Assembly (NCBI GenBank): GCA_016720595.1
Contig: JADKKI010000006.1
Coordinates: 124,001-188,000, forward strand
DNA from: Myxococcales bacterium
GTDB lineage: Bacteria > Myxococcota_A > Polyangia > Haliangiales > Haliangiaceae
DNA: 64,000 nucleotides
Direction of reading: 5' to 3'
Part shown: one piece after another, positions 62,447 through 64,000 of the stretch
Numbering within the stretch: the first letter of the stretch is position 1
Layout of the letters: every line of letters starts with the position of its first letter
The notes under the pieces: generated by a model
Told to the model about the DNA's origin: nothing
The model's input: the letters and a program-made list of their open reading frames with translations, nothing else
The model's database searches: none
Program-made: the position numbers and the translations under genes

Positions 62447-63826
62447 ATGCAGGTACGCATCGAAGACGTTTCGCCGGTCGAGAAGAAGATGTTCGTCGAG
62501 ATCCCGTGGGAGACGGTGAGCGCGAAGCTCGGGGAGGCCTACAAGGATCTGGGCAAGGGTGTCGCCCTCAAGGGCTTCCGCAAGGGCAAGGTCCCGCGCC
62601 CGGTGCTCGAGCAGGTCTACGGCCAGCGCATCAACGCCGAGGTCGCCTACCAGCTCGTCCGCGAGTCGTTCTTCCGCGCCTCCGAGGAGCACAGCCTCGC
62701 CGCCGTGGCCGAGCCGCGCGTCGAGGAGGCCGCCCCGATCAAGAAGGGCCAGCCGTTCACGTTCTCCGCGATCATCGAGATCCGCGGCGAGGTCAAGGTC
62801 TCGGACTTCAAGGGTCTCAACATCGAGCGCCGCAAGCTCGCCATCAAGGACGAGGCCGTCGACGAGGCGCTCGCGCAGCTCCGCCGCGAGCACACCGAGC
62901 TGAAGCCGATCGAGGGCCGTGATGTCACGGCCGCCGGCGACATCGTCGGGCTCTCGGTCACGGGCACGATCGGCGAGCACCAGATCAACCAGCCGCAGTT
63001 CGCGGTGGATCTCGACGATGCCGAGCGCGAGCCGCTCCCGGGCATGCGCGACGCGCTGCTCGGCGTGCCGATCGACACCAAGGACAAGCAGCTCGAGATC
63101 ATGGTCCCCGACGACCACAAGGACGAATCGATCCGTGGCCGCAAGGCGATCCTGACCGTCACGATCCTCGAGGCGCGCGCCAAGGACGTCCCGGCACTCG
63201 ACGACGAGTTCGCGAAGGACACCGGCAAGGCCGACACCCTCGACGGCCTCAAGGCCGCGCTCCGCAAGGAGCTCGAGGACAAGGAGCAGGAAGTGATCGA
63301 TCGCGAGGCGCGCGAGGGCGTGCTGCGCGAGCTGATCAAGGGCAACCAGATCCCCGTGGCGGCCTCGCTGATCGAGCGCGCGGTGGAGATGCAGTACCAG
63401 CGCCTCCGGCAGATGCTCGGCATGAAGCCCGATCGCAACAACCCCACCGCCGGTCTGTCCGAGGATCTGCGCGAGAAGATGCGACCGGCCGGCGCCGACG
63501 AGGTCCGTGGCCAGCTGCTCCTCGAGGCGATCGCCGACAAGGAGAGCATCGCGGTCAGCGATGTCGAGCTGACGGCGCACATCGAGAACACCGCCAAGTC
63601 GCGGAACACCCCGGCCGCGAAGCTGCGCGCCGAGTGGCAGCGCGACGGTCGCCTCGACAACGTCACGTACTCGCTGCGGCAGGACAAGGTCCTCAAGTTC
63701 CTCGTCGACAACGCGAAGATCACCGAGGTCGAGAAGCTGACCGAGCAGGGCACGCCGCTCCCCGAGGCGCCCGCGCCGGCGCACGGACACGAGGGCCATG
63801 TCCACGGCCCCGACTGCGACCACTGA
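62447..63826 (+). CDS. tig: Trigger factor
   Basis: 459 residues from ATG 62447. The ribosome-docking loop GFRKGKVP (about 44-51) is exact, and the N-terminal arm, the PPIase core (GDIVGLSVTGTI, FAVDLDD) and the C-terminal helical chaperone domain are all present. It folds nascent chains at the ribosome exit and catalyses proline isomerisation. The ending HGHEGHVHGPDCDH is a His-rich tail not seen in the E. coli protein and may bind metal. Length slightly above typical (about 430-450). Confidence 0.93.
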   Translation: MQVRIEDVSPVEKKMFVEIPWETVSAKLGEAYKDLGKGVALKGFRKGKVPRPVLEQVYGQRINAEVAYQLVRESFFRASEEHSLAAVAEPRVEEAAPIKKGQPFTFSAIIEIRGEVKVSDFKGLNIERRKLAIKDEAVDEALAQLRREHTELKPIEGRDVTAAGDIVGLSVTGTIGEHQINQPQFAVDLDDAEREPLPGMRDALLGVPIDTKDKQLEIMVPDDHKDESIRGRKAILTVTILEARAKDVPALDDEFAKDTGKADTLDGLKAALRKELEDKEQEVIDREAREGVLRELIKGNQIPVAASLIERAVEMQYQRLRQMLGMKPDRNNPTAGLSEDLREKMRPAGADEVRGQLLLEAIADKESIAVSDVELTAHIENTAKSRNTPAAKLRAEWQRDGRLDNVTYSLRQDKVLKFLVDNAKITEVEKLTEQGTPLPEAPAPAHGHEGHVHGPDCDH

Positions 63827-64000
63827 TCACGGATCGCGCGTGCGATAGAGGCTGAGTCCGAGCACCAAAGCGAGGACGAGGCCGACACCCGCGGCGGCGA
63901 ACCGCACGGGATCCACCCAGCGCATCGGCGCCGCGGTCACGTGCGGCGCCAGCTCGAGGACGAGGGGAGGGATCTTCCACTCTGGGGACAGTGCGAGCAG
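63827..64000 (-). CDS. Membrane protein, partial at window edge
   Basis: The last 57 residues of a minus-strand gene that begins beyond the window. The stop TGA is at 63829-63827, immediately next to the trigger factor stop. The piece reads WKIPPLVLELAPHVTAAPM, then a TM helix (AAAGVGLVLALVLGLSLY) and RTRDP. Family cannot be judged. Confidence 0.55.
   Translation of the reverse strand: MLALSPEWKIPPLVLELAPHVTAAPMRWVDPVRFAAAGVGLVLALVLGLSLYRTRDP

Overview
The window is high-GC, densely packed bacterial DNA that most likely comes from a myxobacterium (Myxococcota). The evidence is a MYXO-CTERM tail on one secreted protein, four Hanks-type Ser/Thr kinases in 64 kb, an FHA-FHA-ABC exporter, many lipobox lipoproteins of unknown function, an NtrC-type sigma-54 regulator with a hybrid-type sensor, and GTG starts. 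The exact family cannot be fixed from sequence alone. No rRNA, tRNA, CRISPR array, transposase or prophage core is visible.

Layout. 1-8.9 kb: end of a GH99-like (WbsX-type) gene, a lipoprotein, a MoaB-like domain fused to a TonB-like tail, a crotonase, a lipase-like lipoprotein, the FHA-ABC exporter and a TPR protein. 8.9-12.2 kb: copy A of a repeat element built around an HNH endonuclease. 12.2-26.2 kb: a polysaccharide-related operon (GNAT, cupin/JmjC, flippase) read leftward, an LTA4H-like M1 aminopeptidase, a di-haem peroxidase, a DUF3127 protein with an SSB-like tip, a Ser/Thr kinase, lipoproteins and an OmpR-type regulator without a phospho-acceptor. 26.5-30.5 kb: copy B of the repeat element, inverted relative to copy A. 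30.5-39.5 kb: a GFA protein, a ferritin-like/[Fe-S]/CDGSH fusion, an Ntn-asparaginase homologue without its catalytic Thr, a Ser/Thr kinase coupled to a membrane protein, and small soluble proteins. 39.6-44.4 kb: a coupled operon pairing a Cys-rich, C-terminally anchored lipoprotein with an Lgt-paralogue/beta-barrel-like fusion. 44.4-53.8 kb: a collagen-like lipoprotein, a TraB/GumN protein, a CRTAC1-like FG-GAP protein, a CarA/CarH-like regulator, an LPMO-like MYXO-CTERM protein and a three-gene holin/DUF883-like membrane set. 53.9-59.3 kb: two divergent Ser/Thr kinases, a sensor kinase/sigma-54 regulator pair and a BON-domain protein. 59.4-64 kb: a structured RNA candidate with a strong terminator, a polytopic membrane protein, trigger factor and a partial membrane protein.

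Most unusual material. (1) The two inverted HNH elements share about nine residues in ten in the endonuclease. They also share 18-bp palindromes, a 57-nt hairpin whose apical loop is exactly AGGAGG on one strand, anchored hexanucleotide tracts and a divergently oriented four-helix-bundle gene that is frameshifted at a different place in each copy. Part of this region (long G and C runs) may be damaged by sequencing or assembly. (2) The 39.6-44.4 kb operon suggests a dedicated lipid-modification or surface-anchoring system: an Lgt paralogue is translationally coupled to a Cys-rich substrate-like protein. (3) Several well-known folds have lost or changed their key residue: the asparaginase Thr, the B12 ligand His, the receiver Asp and the crotonase Glu.
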